A DNA stretch of 40,412 bases from Mesorhizobium sp. Lineage in GTDB: Bacteria; Pseudomonadota; Alphaproteobacteria; Rhizobiales; Rhizobiaceae. Shown in pieces: positions 31,582 to 40,349 of the stretch. The notes below the pieces were generated by a model, which saw only the letters and a list, made by a program, of their open reading frames with translations, did not search any database and had not been told where the DNA came from. Each line of letters starts with the position of its first letter. Positions within the stretch are counted from its first letter, which is position 1. The stretch covers positions 1 through 40,412 of the forward strand of contig SAKE01000036.1 of NCBI GenBank assembly GCA_004017275.1. The letters run 5' to 3'. The position numbers and the translations under genes were made by a program.

Positions 31582-32424
31582 CTATGCCTGGTTGTACAGG
31601 TCCCAGGCCACGCCGCCATCGGCATCGTCATGAATGATCGCCATCAGCCCGCGCACGACAGCACTCGGGTTGGCATGCTGGTAGATGTTGCGGCCATAGA
31701 CCATGCCAAGCGCACCCTGTGCCATCAAGGCAGCCGACTTGTCGAACACAGCGCGCAAATCCTCCTTGCCGCCGCCGCGCACCAGCACCGGGCAGCGCGC
31801 GGCCTCGACGACGCGGTGGAAGTCGTTGGCATCGGTGGTCGGATCGGCCTTGACGATATCGGCACCCATCTCGCGGGCAAGTCGGGTCAGCGTGACGATC
31901 TTTTCGGCATCGCCGTCGACCATGTAGCCGCCGTGCTCGGCAACCGGCAACATGGCCAACGGCTCGATCATCAGCGGCAGGCCGTATTTCTCGCAATCGG
32001 CGCGCACGCGGGCGATGTTCTGCACGCATTGCCGGAACAGATCCGGCTCGTCGGGCAGCATGAACAGATTGACCACGACGCAAGCCGCATCCATCTCGAT
32101 GGCGCCGAGCAAGGGTTCGGCTTCGTTCTGCAGCACCGCCCACATCGCCCGGTGGCGTATCTTGTTATAGGGGTTGCCCATGTCGATGCGCATCACCAGC
32201 GCCGGCTTGTCCTTGCCCGGCACGGCCTGCAGCAGATCGGCCTGGCCATAGTTCATTTGGATGGCGTCGGGACCGGCCTTGACCAGCTGATTGACGACAC
32301 TGGCCATGTCTTCGAGCCCGGCAAGAAAGCTCGGCTCGTTGCAGACACCATGATCGATGGCCACGTCGAGACAGCGGCCACCGCCGAACAGCCGGTTCAT
32401 GCGGACTTTCTTGTTTACGCGCAT
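31582..32424 (-). CDS. Class I aldolase of the DhnA/LsrF type
   Basis: A 280-residue TIM-barrel class I aldolase related to FbaB/DhnA and LsrF. The Schiff-base lysine is K192 in ADIVKADPT. Other features are the N-terminal DVAIDHG and the C-terminal phosphate-binding LVRGGGKEDL and GALGMVYGRNIYQH. These enzymes cleave or transfer C3/C2 units of keto-phosphates. The start overlaps the preceding dehydrogenase gene by ten bases. Its role here is probably to split the phosphorylated, oxidised product made by the kinase and the GlpD-like enzyme. Confidence 0.9.
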   Translation of the reverse strand: MRVNKKVRMNRLFGGGRCLDVAIDHGVCNEPSFLAGLEDMASVVNQLVKAGPDAIQMNYGQADLLQAVPGKDKPALVMRIDMGNPYNKIRHRAMWAVLQNEAEPLLGAIEMDAACVVVNLFMLPDEPDLFRQCVQNIARVRADCEKYGLPLMIEPLAMLPVAEHGGYMVDGDAEKIVTLTRLAREMGADIVKADPTTDANDFHRVVEAARCPVLVRGGGKEDLRAVFDKSAALMAQGALGMVYGRNIYQHANPSAVVRGLMAIIHDDADGGVAWDLYNQA

Positions 32425-34112
32425 AGGGCGCTCCTTTGATGTGTCTGGAGGTCGATGCCATGCCGGTCGGCCAGCAAGGTGAGGAAGGTCGAGCGCTCAG
32501 TGGCAGCCTCGCCGGCGCTCCAACCCTTGTGCGTCGTCAGCATGTCGAGAACGGCGTTGACGAGGTCGAAGCTGAGACCACCCGAAATGGCGATAGTGGT
32601 GCGTCGCAGGAACAGGTCGGCAAGGCACTCGACCTGCTCACGCTCGATGATGTGGCGGATCTCGCTTGCCGAATAGTCCGAGTGCGGCAGCATCTGTTCG
32701 CCCGCCGGATGCGAAATGAAATACCTGGCCGACGTGCCGTAGCGCTGCAGAAGTGCCCCCGCGCGCTCGACCGATAGGCCGTGCTCGGCGGCGAATGATG
32801 CGCACCAGGCCTGTGCATCGGTTGGAAAATCGCGGCCACCGCCGATAGCCATGTCCTGCGTGCCCTTGCTGCGCACGAGCCCGAGCCGCTTCAACGCCAT
32901 ATCGGCGGCCAGCGCTCCGAACGAACGGAAGGTGGTCCACTTGCCGCCGATCATGCACAGTGTCGCCGGCAGGTGTCCGGCCGGTTCAACGAACTCGCAA
33001 AAATGATCGCGCGGTATGCGGCCCGTAAAACTGTCCTCGCTGGCGGGCAAGGGGCGTACTCCTGAGAAGCGGAACACGATCTGGTCGTCGGTAACCTTGA
33101 TCGAGGGAAAGACGAAGGCCAGCGACTGCAGGATGTAGCGCTGCTCGTCCTCCTCGCAACGGACCTGGTCGGGATCATCGACCCGAATGTCGGTCGAGCC
33201 GATCAGCACCTTGCCGAGATAGGGAAACAGGATGCAGATGCGCCCGTCCTCGTTCTCGTAGTAGACCATATGGCCGCCGAGCGCGTCGAACAGTTCGTCG
33301 TTGTCGACAATGAGATGCGAGCCCTTGGTGCCGCCCATCATCCCCGGCGCCGCCGCCCCGATGGCCATGTTGGTCAGGTCGATCCAGCCGCCGGTGGCAT
33401 TGACCACCAGTTGCGCCCGCACCGGCAGCGCCTCGCCCGTCAGCGTGTCGGTAATGGCGAGGCCGTCACCTGTCGATGATACCTGTGCATAGTTCAAGGC
33501 GCGGGCGTTCGCCGCGCTCGCCGTGGCGTCCAGCAGCATCTCCAGACCGAGGCGTTCAGGCCGGCTCACCCAGGCGTCGTAGTAGGTCGCCGAATTGCGG
33601 ATCGCCGGGTTGATCGCCGGCCATTTCTTCAGGGTCTCTGCTCGGCCCCTGAACCTGTGCGTCGGCATCAAACGCCGCGCGGCGGTGAACAGGTCATACA
33701 TGGCAAGCCCGGCCTTGATGACCAGCGCACCGCGCCGGCTGGGCCGCCGCGTCAGCCCCAGGAAACGCACCGCACCATTGGCAAGACCGGAGAAGATGTC
33801 GAAGATCGGCACCGTCGTCGGCAAAGGCGCCACATAGTGCGGGGCATTCCTCAGCAGCCGGTCGCGTTCGAGCAGCGATTCGCGCACAAGCTTGAACTCG
33901 CCGTTTTCGAGGTAGCGCAGGCCGCCATGCACCATGCGTGAAAGGGCGGCACTGGCGCCACTGCAATAGTCGCCCTTTTCCGCCAGCACGACATCGACGC
34001 CTTGCAGGGCCAGTTCGCGAAAGACGCTGATGCCGTTGATACCGCCGCCGATGACGAGCACGGCAATATTAGGCCGGTCGCGCAGACCGGCGATTGTATG
34101 GCTACGGTTCAT
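32415..34112 (-). CDS. GlpD-like FAD-dependent sugar/polyol-phosphate dehydrogenase
   Basis: A 565-residue flavoprotein of the glycerol-3-phosphate dehydrogenase family. The N-terminal FAD loop is VIGGGINGIS (residues 20-29). The conserved ALSRMVHGGLRYLENGEF region and GTKGSHLIVD follow, then a C-terminal DAO_C domain. No other glycerol gene is present, and the locus resembles erythritol loci in which EryB, of the same family, oxidises a polyol phosphate, so the substrate is probably another polyol phosphate. Such enzymes pass electrons to quinone at the inner membrane. The next gene overlaps it by ten bases. Confidence 0.9.
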   Translation of the reverse strand: MNRSHTIAGLRDRPNIAVLVIGGGINGISVFRELALQGVDVVLAEKGDYCSGASAALSRMVHGGLRYLENGEFKLVRESLLERDRLLRNAPHYVAPLPTTVPIFDIFSGLANGAVRFLGLTRRPSRRGALVIKAGLAMYDLFTAARRLMPTHRFRGRAETLKKWPAINPAIRNSATYYDAWVSRPERLGLEMLLDATASAANARALNYAQVSSTGDGLAITDTLTGEALPVRAQLVVNATGGWIDLTNMAIGAAAPGMMGGTKGSHLIVDNDELFDALGGHMVYYENEDGRICILFPYLGKVLIGSTDIRVDDPDQVRCEEDEQRYILQSLAFVFPSIKVTDDQIVFRFSGVRPLPASEDSFTGRIPRDHFCEFVEPAGHLPATLCMIGGKWTTFRSFGALAADMALKRLGLVRSKGTQDMAIGGGRDFPTDAQAWCASFAAEHGLSVERAGALLQRYGTSARYFISHPAGEQMLPHSDYSASEIRHIIEREQVECLADLFLRRTTIAISGGLSFDLVNAVLDMLTTHKGWSAGEAATERSTFLTLLADRHGIDLQTHQRSALCA

Positions 34113-34133
34113 CGGGGCTGTTGCCTTTTTTGC

Positions 34134-35129
34134 TCAGGCATCCATCGCGGTGAGATGCGCGGCTGCGGCGGCGTCGATTGCCGCAAGCTCGCCTGCCGCA
34201 AGCGCGATCGCGCCAGCCCGTGCATTGTCGAGCGCCTGTTCAGGATTGCGCGCACCGCACAGGGCAAAGGTGACGCCCGGCTGGGCGAGCGTCCAGGCGA
34301 TGACGATCTGAGCCATCGAGGCCTGGTGGTTTTCGGCGATCGGGGCGATTGCCTCTTTTAGCTTTGCCACCTTCTGACGGTTGGCCGTGGAGAAGCGTGG
34401 GTTGTTCTTGCGCTGGTCGTCGCCGCCGAATGTGCGGCCGGGGTCGACCGCGCCGGTAAGCAGGCCCAGCGCCAGCGACGAGTAGCTGAGCGTGGCGATG
34501 TCATGGCCGCGGGTGATCGGCAGCAGGCTGCTCTCGATCTCCCGGTCGATCATCGAATAGCGCTCCTGGGTCGCATCGAGCTGGCCGGCGTCGATATAGT
34601 GGCTGAGATCCTCGGCACTGATATTGCTGGCGCCGATGGCGCGGATCTTGCCGGCCGCCTTGAGGTTTTCCAGCACCGCCATCGTCTCGGCGATCGGCGT
34701 GGTCGGGTCCTGCCAATGGGTGATGTAGAGGTCGATATAATCGGTGCCGAGACGCCGCAGGCTCTGTTCGACCTCATAGGCGATACCGTCGGCACCGAGG
34801 TAGCGGTGGACCGGCTTGCCGTCCTGGTCGAAGAAATGGCCGCCCTTGCCGGAATGCCAGTTCAGCCCGCATTTGGTCGCGATCACCACCTTGCCGCGCT
34901 TGCCCTTGATGGCGGTGCCGACGATCGCTTCGCTGCGGCCAAGCCCGTAGGCCGGTGCGGTGTCGATCAGGCTGAGGCCGGCGTCGATCGAGGCTTCGAT
35001 CGCGCGCACCGACTCTTTCTCGTCGGTACCGCCCCACATCCAGCCGCCAATCGCCCAGGTGCCCAGGCCTACAGCCGACGCCGATATGCCGGACTTGCCG
35101 ATCTGCCGCTGGATCTGTCGAGATTTCAT
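34134..35129 (-). CDS. Aldo/keto reductase
   Basis: A 331-residue AKR with the complete catalytic tetrad D56, Y61 (DTAPAYG), K86 (IATKCG) and H138 (YITHWQ), and a C-terminal NADP-binding region (GARNPEQALDNARAGA). It is an NAD(P)H-dependent carbonyl reductase or sugar dehydrogenase in the cytoplasm. Its ATG overlaps the stop of the SorC regulator gene by four bases, so it is translated with the operon. It may reduce an aldose to a polyol, or run in reverse, before phosphorylation. Confidence 0.92.
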   Translation of the reverse strand: MKSRQIQRQIGKSGISASAVGLGTWAIGGWMWGGTDEKESVRAIEASIDAGLSLIDTAPAYGLGRSEAIVGTAIKGKRGKVVIATKCGLNWHSGKGGHFFDQDGKPVHRYLGADGIAYEVEQSLRRLGTDYIDLYITHWQDPTTPIAETMAVLENLKAAGKIRAIGASNISAEDLSHYIDAGQLDATQERYSMIDREIESSLLPITRGHDIATLSYSSLALGLLTGAVDPGRTFGGDDQRKNNPRFSTANRQKVAKLKEAIAPIAENHQASMAQIVIAWTLAQPGVTFALCGARNPEQALDNARAGAIALAAGELAAIDAAAAAHLTAMDA

Positions 35130-36106
35130 GCTGCCTCCTGTTCGGCCAACTCGAGGATATGGAGCCCCGTGGCCTCGTCCGTGACGATGGTGTCGAGATG
35201 GTTGCCGCGCATAGCGGCGAGGATCGGCGCGACCTTGCTGGATCCGCTTGCGATGCCGATCGAGCGCGGGATGGTCGCGAACTCGTCAAGCGTCAGCGAG
35301 ACCAGCGAGCGGTTGAGCGAGTAGTTGCAAAGCTTGCCCTGGCGATCGATGAGATGGGCGAGCAGCTCGCCCGTCGCCCCGGACTTCTCGATCGCCTGGC
35401 GATCGGCGTTCGAAGACGGATGCAGATCGTAGTAGCTCGAATCGTCGGTGAGGATGGAGCCGACACCCACCACCGCGACATCGGCCTCGCGCGCCTTGCG
35501 AAACACGTCGGCGACGGAGCTGATGTTCATCAGCATCTCGCGCTGCTGCGCGGTATCGGCAAACAGCGGCGCATGGATCTGATAGGCGCGCCCGCCGAGC
35601 TTGTCGGCCATCAGCGAGGCGACGTGATTGACGTCGGTATAGTGCTTGCCCTGGACCAGCCCGGTGGCCGGAATGATTTCGACGTCGTAGCGGCGTCCCG
35701 GCTTGAGGCCGGCCACAAGAGCGCTGACGCCCTTGCCGCCGGTGATCGAAATGGTGTCGCCGTCCTTGATGGTGTCGAGCAGCAGCCCAGCCGCCGCCTC
35801 GCCGACCCGCTGCAGGGCGGTGTGCGGATTTTCGGAGACCGATGGCACCACCATCGCCCGCTCGATTCCGCCCAGCGCCACCAGCCGTGCTTCCAGGTCG
35901 ACCAGATGGTCGATTGGCGACTTGATCTTGATCTCGACGAGGCCGAGCTGGTGGCCGCGCTTGATGAGCCGGTTGACGGTCGCATGCGAGATGCCAAGTT
36001 CCCCCGCGATCTCGGCCTGGGTCTTGCCTTCGACATAATGCAGGACAAGCGCCTGGTGCATCTGGCGGACAGCGGCGATGTCGTCGCGGGTGTTGGGAGG
36101 GGCCAT
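35126..36106 (-). CDS. SorC-family sugar-responsive transcriptional regulator
   Basis: A 326-residue regulator: an N-terminal helix-turn-helix (about residues 28-50, KTQAEIAGELGISHATVNRLI) and a SorC effector domain that binds phosphorylated sugars. The family includes EryD, LsrR and DeoR of Bacillus. It is cotranscribed with the transporter, starting 25 bases after the permease stop, and probably represses its own operon. The TTCAC/GTGAA palindromes at 39933-39956, upstream of the first operon gene, are the likely binding site. The effector would be a product of the FGGY kinase. Confidence 0.92.
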   Translation of the reverse strand: MAPPNTRDDIAAVRQMHQALVLHYVEGKTQAEIAGELGISHATVNRLIKRGHQLGLVEIKIKSPIDHLVDLEARLVALGGIERAMVVPSVSENPHTALQRVGEAAAGLLLDTIKDGDTISITGGKGVSALVAGLKPGRRYDVEIIPATGLVQGKHYTDVNHVASLMADKLGGRAYQIHAPLFADTAQQREMLMNISSVADVFRKAREADVAVVGVGSILTDDSSYYDLHPSSNADRQAIEKSGATGELLAHLIDRQGKLCNYSLNRSLVSLTLDEFATIPRSIGIASGSSKVAPILAAMRGNHLDTIVTDEATGLHILELAEQEAA

Positions 36107-36131
36107 GGTCTTGCTTCGCTGCCTTTGAGGT

Positions 36132-37142
36132 TCAGGACTTCTTGCGGTGCAGGAAGTGGTCGATCGACACCGCCGCCAGCAGGATGCATCCCTTGATCAT
36201 GTCCTGCCAATAGACCGAGACATCGAGCAGGATGAGCGAGCTGGTCACCACCGACAGCAGCGCCATGCCGAGGATCGCCCCGAAGATGGTGCCCGAGCCG
36301 CCATTGAGCGAAGCGCCGCCGATGACGGCCGCGGCGATGATGTTGAGCTCCATGCCGGCGCCGAAGGTCGGCGTCGCCGCGCCAAACCGCGCCATGTAGA
36401 TGACACCGGCCAGCCCGGCGAGGGTCGAGCACAGCACCGTCACCCAGAACTTCACCTGATTGGTCCTGATGCCCGAGAACTGCGCGGCCTTCTCGTTGGA
36501 GCCAGTGTAGAAAACCTTGCGGAAGGCCGTGGCGCGGCGCAACAGGAAGTCGAAGATCGCCACCACGACGACGAAGATCAGGATGACATAGGGGATGTTG
36601 TTGAAGCTGCCCTGGCCTATGGCCTTGAAGGTCGGCGGCAGGGTGAACAGCGAAAGCGGCGTGCCCTTGGTGACGACCAGGCACATGCCGCGCACGATGA
36701 CCATGGCCGCGAGCGACGTGATGAAGTGATTGAGCCCTATCACCGTGACGAAGAAGCCCATGGCCGCTCCGATCAACGCGCTCACGCCGATGCCGATCAG
36801 GCTTGCCGTCCACGGGTCGAGGCCGGCGAGGAACAGCGCGCCGGAGACCACCATCGAGAAACACACGACCGCGCCAACGGAAAGGTCGATGCCGCCGACA
36901 ATAAGCAGGACGGTCATGCCGACGACGACGATGCCTTCGATGGAGAAGCTCATCAGCATGGCGCGGAAGTTGCCCCATGTCAGGAAGTGCGGCGAGGCAA
37001 AGCTCATGGCGATGCACAGCGCCAGGATGATGACGATCAGCCCAGCCTCGCGCATCGAGGCGAGTTGAGCGAAATTGATGCGCCGCCCGGCGGCCTTGGT
37101 CTCGGCGTGCACGAGCGCTTCTCCTGATTCCCTAGGCGACAT
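36132..37142 (-). CDS. Sugar ABC transporter permease (CUT2, RbsC-like)
   Basis: A 336-residue permease with eight to ten hydrophobic segments and the CUT2 motifs GGIDLSVGAVVCFSM and NEKAAQFSGIRTNQVKFWV, plus the conserved glycine-rich GGASLNGGSGTIFGAILG near the C-terminus. ATG at 37142 (AAGGCAGG upstream) overlaps the ATPase stop by 11 bases; the open frame to 37271 is not family-like. Only one permease gene is present, so it should act as a homodimer, unlike the lsr system with two permeases. Confidence 0.92.
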   Translation of the reverse strand: MSPRESGEALVHAETKAAGRRINFAQLASMREAGLIVIILALCIAMSFASPHFLTWGNFRAMLMSFSIEGIVVVGMTVLLIVGGIDLSVGAVVCFSMVVSGALFLAGLDPWTASLIGIGVSALIGAAMGFFVTVIGLNHFITSLAAMVIVRGMCLVVTKGTPLSLFTLPPTFKAIGQGSFNNIPYVILIFVVVVAIFDFLLRRATAFRKVFYTGSNEKAAQFSGIRTNQVKFWVTVLCSTLAGLAGVIYMARFGAATPTFGAGMELNIIAAAVIGGASLNGGSGTIFGAILGMALLSVVTSSLILLDVSVYWQDMIKGCILLAAVSIDHFLHRKKS

Positions 37143-38667
37143 TCTGGGCCTGCCTTTGAACTGAACTGTCCTGGACGCCCGAGGCGAGCATGATAATGGC
37201 TTCCTCGCCAAGCTCGCTGGCGGTGAGTTCGCCGGCGATCCTGCCTTCGCGCACCACCAGGACACGGTCACACAGACCGATCAGCTCCGGCAGCTCCGAC
37301 GAGATGACGATGACGCCGACACCGCTGCCGGCAAGCTGGCGCAGCAGCCGGTGGATCTCGACCTTGGCGCCGACATCGATGCCGCGCGTCGGCTCGTCCA
37401 TGATGATGACCTTGGGATCGACGGACAGCTGCTTGGCGATGGCGACCTTCTGCTGGTTGCCGCCGCTCAGCGTCGAGACGGTGGCCTCGATGCCGGCCAT
37501 GCGCACGCCGAGCCTGCCGGTCAGCTCCCTCGCCTGACGATCCTCGGCCTGGCGGTCGAGCAGGCCGAGCCGCCCGGTCAGCCTGGCGAGGTCGAGTGCG
37601 GAAATGTTCGCCGCGATCGGCAGATCGAGGAACACGCCGGAGCCTTTCCTGTCCTCTGAGAGATAGACCAGCCCCGCCTTGACCGCATCGCCATAGCTGC
37701 GCAGCCGCAGTTGCTTTCCGTCGAGCGCGACGGTTCCAGACGTCATTGGCCTGAGGCCGCAGATCGTTTGCGCGATCTCGCTGCGACCGGCGCCGATCAG
37801 GCCGCCTATGCCGAGAATTTCGCCGGCACGAAGCCGCAGATCGACGTCGGCGAAGCGGCGGCCATCGGAGAGCCCCTCGACCGAAAGGAGCAGGCGCCCA
37901 GGCTCCTGCGGCGCCAGCTTGTCTGGATAGAGCTGGGTGATTTCGCGGCCCACCATCTTGCGCACGACATCGTCCGGTGAAACGGCGGCGACCTGATCGG
38001 TCGCCACGTAGCGGCCGTCGCGGAAGACGGTGACGCGGTCGCATAGCGAGAAGATCTCGGCCATGCGGTGGCTGATATAGACCACCGAAATGCCGCGCTC
38101 CCTGAGCCCGCGCACGATCGAAAACAGGCGTTGCGCTTCGCTTTCGGTCAGCGCCGCGGTCGGTTCGTCGAGCATCAGAACCTTGCAGTCGAGCGTCAGC
38201 GCCTTGGCGATCTCGACGAGCTGCTGGTTGGAAATGGAGAGATCGGCGACCCTGGTGCGCACCGGAATGGGCGCGAGCAGATCCATGATTTTCTGGGCAT
38301 CGGCGTAAAGCTTCTGGAAATTCATCAGCGGCACGCGCCGGTTGTTGATCGCGGCCATGTAGATGTTCTCGGCAACCGTCGCATCCTGGCAGAGCGCGAT
38401 CTCCTGGTGAACAAGTGCAATGCCGAGGCGCTGGGCGGCCGCGGGCGAGTGGATCGACACAGGCTTGTCATCGATCAGGATGTCGCCCTGATCGGGCTGC
38501 AGCACACCGGCGATCATGTTCATCAGCGTCGACTTGCCGGCGCCGTTCTCGCCGCACAGCGCATGGATTTCGCCGCGCCGCAGCTCGAACTGCACGTCGC
38601 TCAGCGCCTTGACCGGGCCAAACGCCTTGGACAGGCCGCGGATTTCAAGAATGGGCGCCTGGGTCAC
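37132..38667 (-). CDS. Sugar ABC transporter ATP-binding protein (CUT2, RbsA-like double ATPase)
   Basis: A 511-residue protein with two fused ATPase domains. The first has Walker A GENGAGKST and Walker B LMLDEPTAAL. The second has a degenerate Walker A (GLIGAGRSE), signature LSGGNQQKVAIAK and Walker B IIMDEPTRGID, as is normal for RbsA and its relatives. The GTG at 38667 (product MTQAPILEIRG) has AGGAG seven bases upstream; the frame remains open to 38940 but that extension is not family-like. A GC-rich hairpin lies between this gene and the binding-protein gene upstream. Confidence 0.93.
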   Translation of the reverse strand: MTQAPILEIRGLSKAFGPVKALSDVQFELRRGEIHALCGENGAGKSTLMNMIAGVLQPDQGDILIDDKPVSIHSPAAAQRLGIALVHQEIALCQDATVAENIYMAAINNRRVPLMNFQKLYADAQKIMDLLAPIPVRTRVADLSISNQQLVEIAKALTLDCKVLMLDEPTAALTESEAQRLFSIVRGLRERGISVVYISHRMAEIFSLCDRVTVFRDGRYVATDQVAAVSPDDVVRKMVGREITQLYPDKLAPQEPGRLLLSVEGLSDGRRFADVDLRLRAGEILGIGGLIGAGRSEIAQTICGLRPMTSGTVALDGKQLRLRSYGDAVKAGLVYLSEDRKGSGVFLDLPIAANISALDLARLTGRLGLLDRQAEDRQARELTGRLGVRMAGIEATVSTLSGGNQQKVAIAKQLSVDPKVIIMDEPTRGIDVGAKVEIHRLLRQLAGSGVGVIVISSELPELIGLCDRVLVVREGRIAGELTASELGEEAIIMLASGVQDSSVQRQAQNVA

Positions 38668-38695
38668 GCCATGCTCCTGCGATGCTTGCGGGGGA

Positions 38696-38719
38696 GGAAG
38701 GAGGCCGAAGCCTCCTTCC
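38696..38719. other. Intercistronic hairpin after the CUT2 binding-protein gene
   Basis: GGAAGGAGGC (38696-38705) pairs perfectly with GCCTCCTTCC (38710-38719) around a CGAA loop. There is no T-run on the minus strand, so it more likely protects the binding-protein mRNA from 3' degradation than terminates transcription strongly. Confidence 0.55.
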
Positions 38720-38759
38720 CGGTTGGTTCGGCCTTGCGGAGGCCTAGGCGAGATCGAGA

Positions 38760-39791
38760 CTATTCCTCGATGCCCCTGGTGCCGCGACGCTTGAGATACT
38801 TGTCCCAATAGAAATCGTCGGCATTGTCCTTGGAGACGATGGAAAAGCCATTGTCGACGAAGGGCACGCTCATCGGGTTGAAGCCCGAACGCTTGGCATC
38901 GTTCATCGGATCGATCAGGCCGGGATGCTTGGCCATCCACAACAGCATGAAGCCCATATAGCCCTGCATGCCCTGGTTTGGATTGACCGATCCGAAGATC
39001 TCGCCGGCCTTGATCATGTCGAGGATCTTGGCATTGACGTCGGCGAGCATGACGCGGATCTTGCCGCCGCCTTCCTTGGCTGCCTGGGCGGCACCAATGG
39101 CCGAGTTGGCTTCCGGCATGAACACGGCGCCTAGGTCAGGATGCGCCTGCGCCAGGCTCAGAACCGCCTGATAAGCCTTGGTCGGATCCTGGTTCGAGGC
39201 GGCGCGGCCGACGAGCTTCATATCAGGCCATTTGGCCTCCATGCGGGCGACGAAGGCGTTGACGCGCTTGTCGTGGTTATCCTGGCCGGGATTCTCCAGC
39301 ACGGCATATTCGCCCTTGCCGTCCATCGCCTTGGCAACGGCGTCGGCGGCATAGGTGCCTTCGGCATTGTTGTCGGAGGTGATGTAGGAGACACGCTTGG
39401 AATTCGGCGAGTCGGCGGCGAAGGTCACCACTGCGGTGCCCTGCTCGATGGCGCGGTTGATCGGCTCGATGAACGGATCGGAGTTCATCGGATGCACCAG
39501 TATGCCGGCCGGCTTCTGCGCCAGCGCCTGGTCGAAGGTCGCGATCTGCTTGTTGACGTCGTATTCGGGCGTACCCGTATAGGCCGTCTCGCAGCCGAAC
39601 TGCTGCCCGGCCTGCTTGAACATTTCATAGACCGGGAACCAGTATTCGACGCCCGAGACCATGACGTTCATGACGTATTTTTCACCCGGCTCGCATTTGA
39701 ACGGGTTGGCGGTTTCGGCAAGCGCCTGAGCCGAACCCAAACAGGTCGACGCAGCCGCCGCAATCGCGAGCGTGCTCAGAAATTTGCGCAA
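38760..39791 (-). CDS. Sugar ABC transporter substrate-binding protein (CUT2, Peripla_BP_4 type)
   Basis: A 343-residue periplasmic binding protein, heading the CUT2 operon. I chose a TTG at 39791: AAGGGAGGAAAC lies just upstream and the product begins MRKFLSTLAIAAAASTC, a proper signal peptide with cleavage after ALA at residue 25. The earlier ATG at 39815 would put a charged stretch (ASAKGG, itself the ribosome-binding site read as codons) before it. The mature protein has the ribose-binding-protein layout (PAGILVHPMNSDPFIEPINRAI, TFAADSPNS). The AI-2-type TWDSDT motif of LsrB is absent. Ligand unknown, probably a sugar or polyol. Confidence 0.92.
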   Translation of the reverse strand: MRKFLSTLAIAAAASTCLGSAQALAETANPFKCEPGEKYVMNVMVSGVEYWFPVYEMFKQAGQQFGCETAYTGTPEYDVNKQIATFDQALAQKPAGILVHPMNSDPFIEPINRAIEQGTAVVTFAADSPNSKRVSYITSDNNAEGTYAADAVAKAMDGKGEYAVLENPGQDNHDKRVNAFVARMEAKWPDMKLVGRAASNQDPTKAYQAVLSLAQAHPDLGAVFMPEANSAIGAAQAAKEGGGKIRVMLADVNAKILDMIKAGEIFGSVNPNQGMQGYMGFMLLWMAKHPGLIDPMNDAKRSGFNPMSVPFVDNGFSIVSKDNADDFYWDKYLKRRGTRGIEE

Positions 39792-39932
39792 GTTTCCTCC
39801 CTTGGCCGAAGCCATCCTCAATGACCGTCGCAGACGTTCTGCGAGCGCTGCCTTATGGATTTGATGACGTCGACCTTCCTCCGAAAGCCGACGATCGGGA
39901 CATTACAGGCCCGGTGCATATTGTCAATATAA

Positions 39933-39956
39933 TTCACATAGTGAAATATATTTCAC
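39933..39956. promoter_or_regulatory. Putative SorC-regulator operator: three TTCAC/GTGAA half-sites
   Basis: TTCAC-ATA-GTGAA (39933-39945) is followed without a gap by a perfect 16-base palindrome, GTGAAATATATTTCAC (39941-39956), the two sharing the middle half-site. It sits about 145 bases upstream of the CUT2 binding-protein start in an AT-rich patch of an otherwise GC-rich window. The SorC regulator encoded in the operon is its likely partner. Confidence 0.6.
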
Positions 39957-40313
39957 AACGCACTTTCGGATACGCATACGTTCCGGTCGACGAGTCGCGG
40001 CTGCCAAGGTGCCGTCCATGCTGGACAAGGCCTTTCCAGCCTTTGGCGGCGACCGGAGATAGTGGAGTGTCGGCATGGGACTTCGCCCGGCTTGTTCATC
40101 TCGCGTTTGGGTGCGCCACCGGCCTGTCGACTGGGGCCGGGTCTCCATGTCGTTTGGCCAGGAGATCGGCCGCTGAGCGGCAGGGCAGCGCAGTACAGAT
40201 AGCCAACCGCATGGACGCCTGGAACCGCTCTTCGGGATCAAGGCTCGCGAAGCCTTCAGGATCGATCACGATGGCGGCCAGGCGGCGCGTTTCGATCTGC
40301 GGCCGTTGAACGC

Positions 40314-40349
40314 AAACAGCCCGCCGGCGTTATGCCAGGCGGGCTGTTT
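40314..40349 (+). terminator. Rho-independent-type terminator hairpin
   Basis: AAACAGCCCGCC (40314-40325) pairs perfectly with GGCGGGCTGTTT (40338-40349) over a 12-base loop, and a T-rich stretch (TGTTTGGTTTGTT) follows on the plus strand. No intact plus-strand gene ends before it, so it may be left from a lost gene, or serve a leftward transcript entering from beyond the window less efficiently. Confidence 0.6.

Noticed and set aside
28433..39791. Assignment of the CUT2 operon as an autoinducer-2 (lsr) system
   Set aside because: The binding protein lacks the LsrB-type TWDSDT region, there is one permease and not two, no LsrG is present, and GlpD-like and GMC enzymes are not part of lsr loci.
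28433..39791. Assignment of the CUT2 operon as the erythritol (ery) locus
   Set aside because: Kinase, GlpD-like dehydrogenase and SorC regulator fit, but EryC/EryH/EryI-type isomerases are missing and an aldolase, aldo/keto reductase and GMC enzyme are present instead.
39821..40309. Plus-strand open frame of 162 codons at the right end
   Set aside because: It runs through the operon's operator and promoter region, has no ribosome-binding site and no recognisable family; only its end near the terminator hairpin is suggestive.
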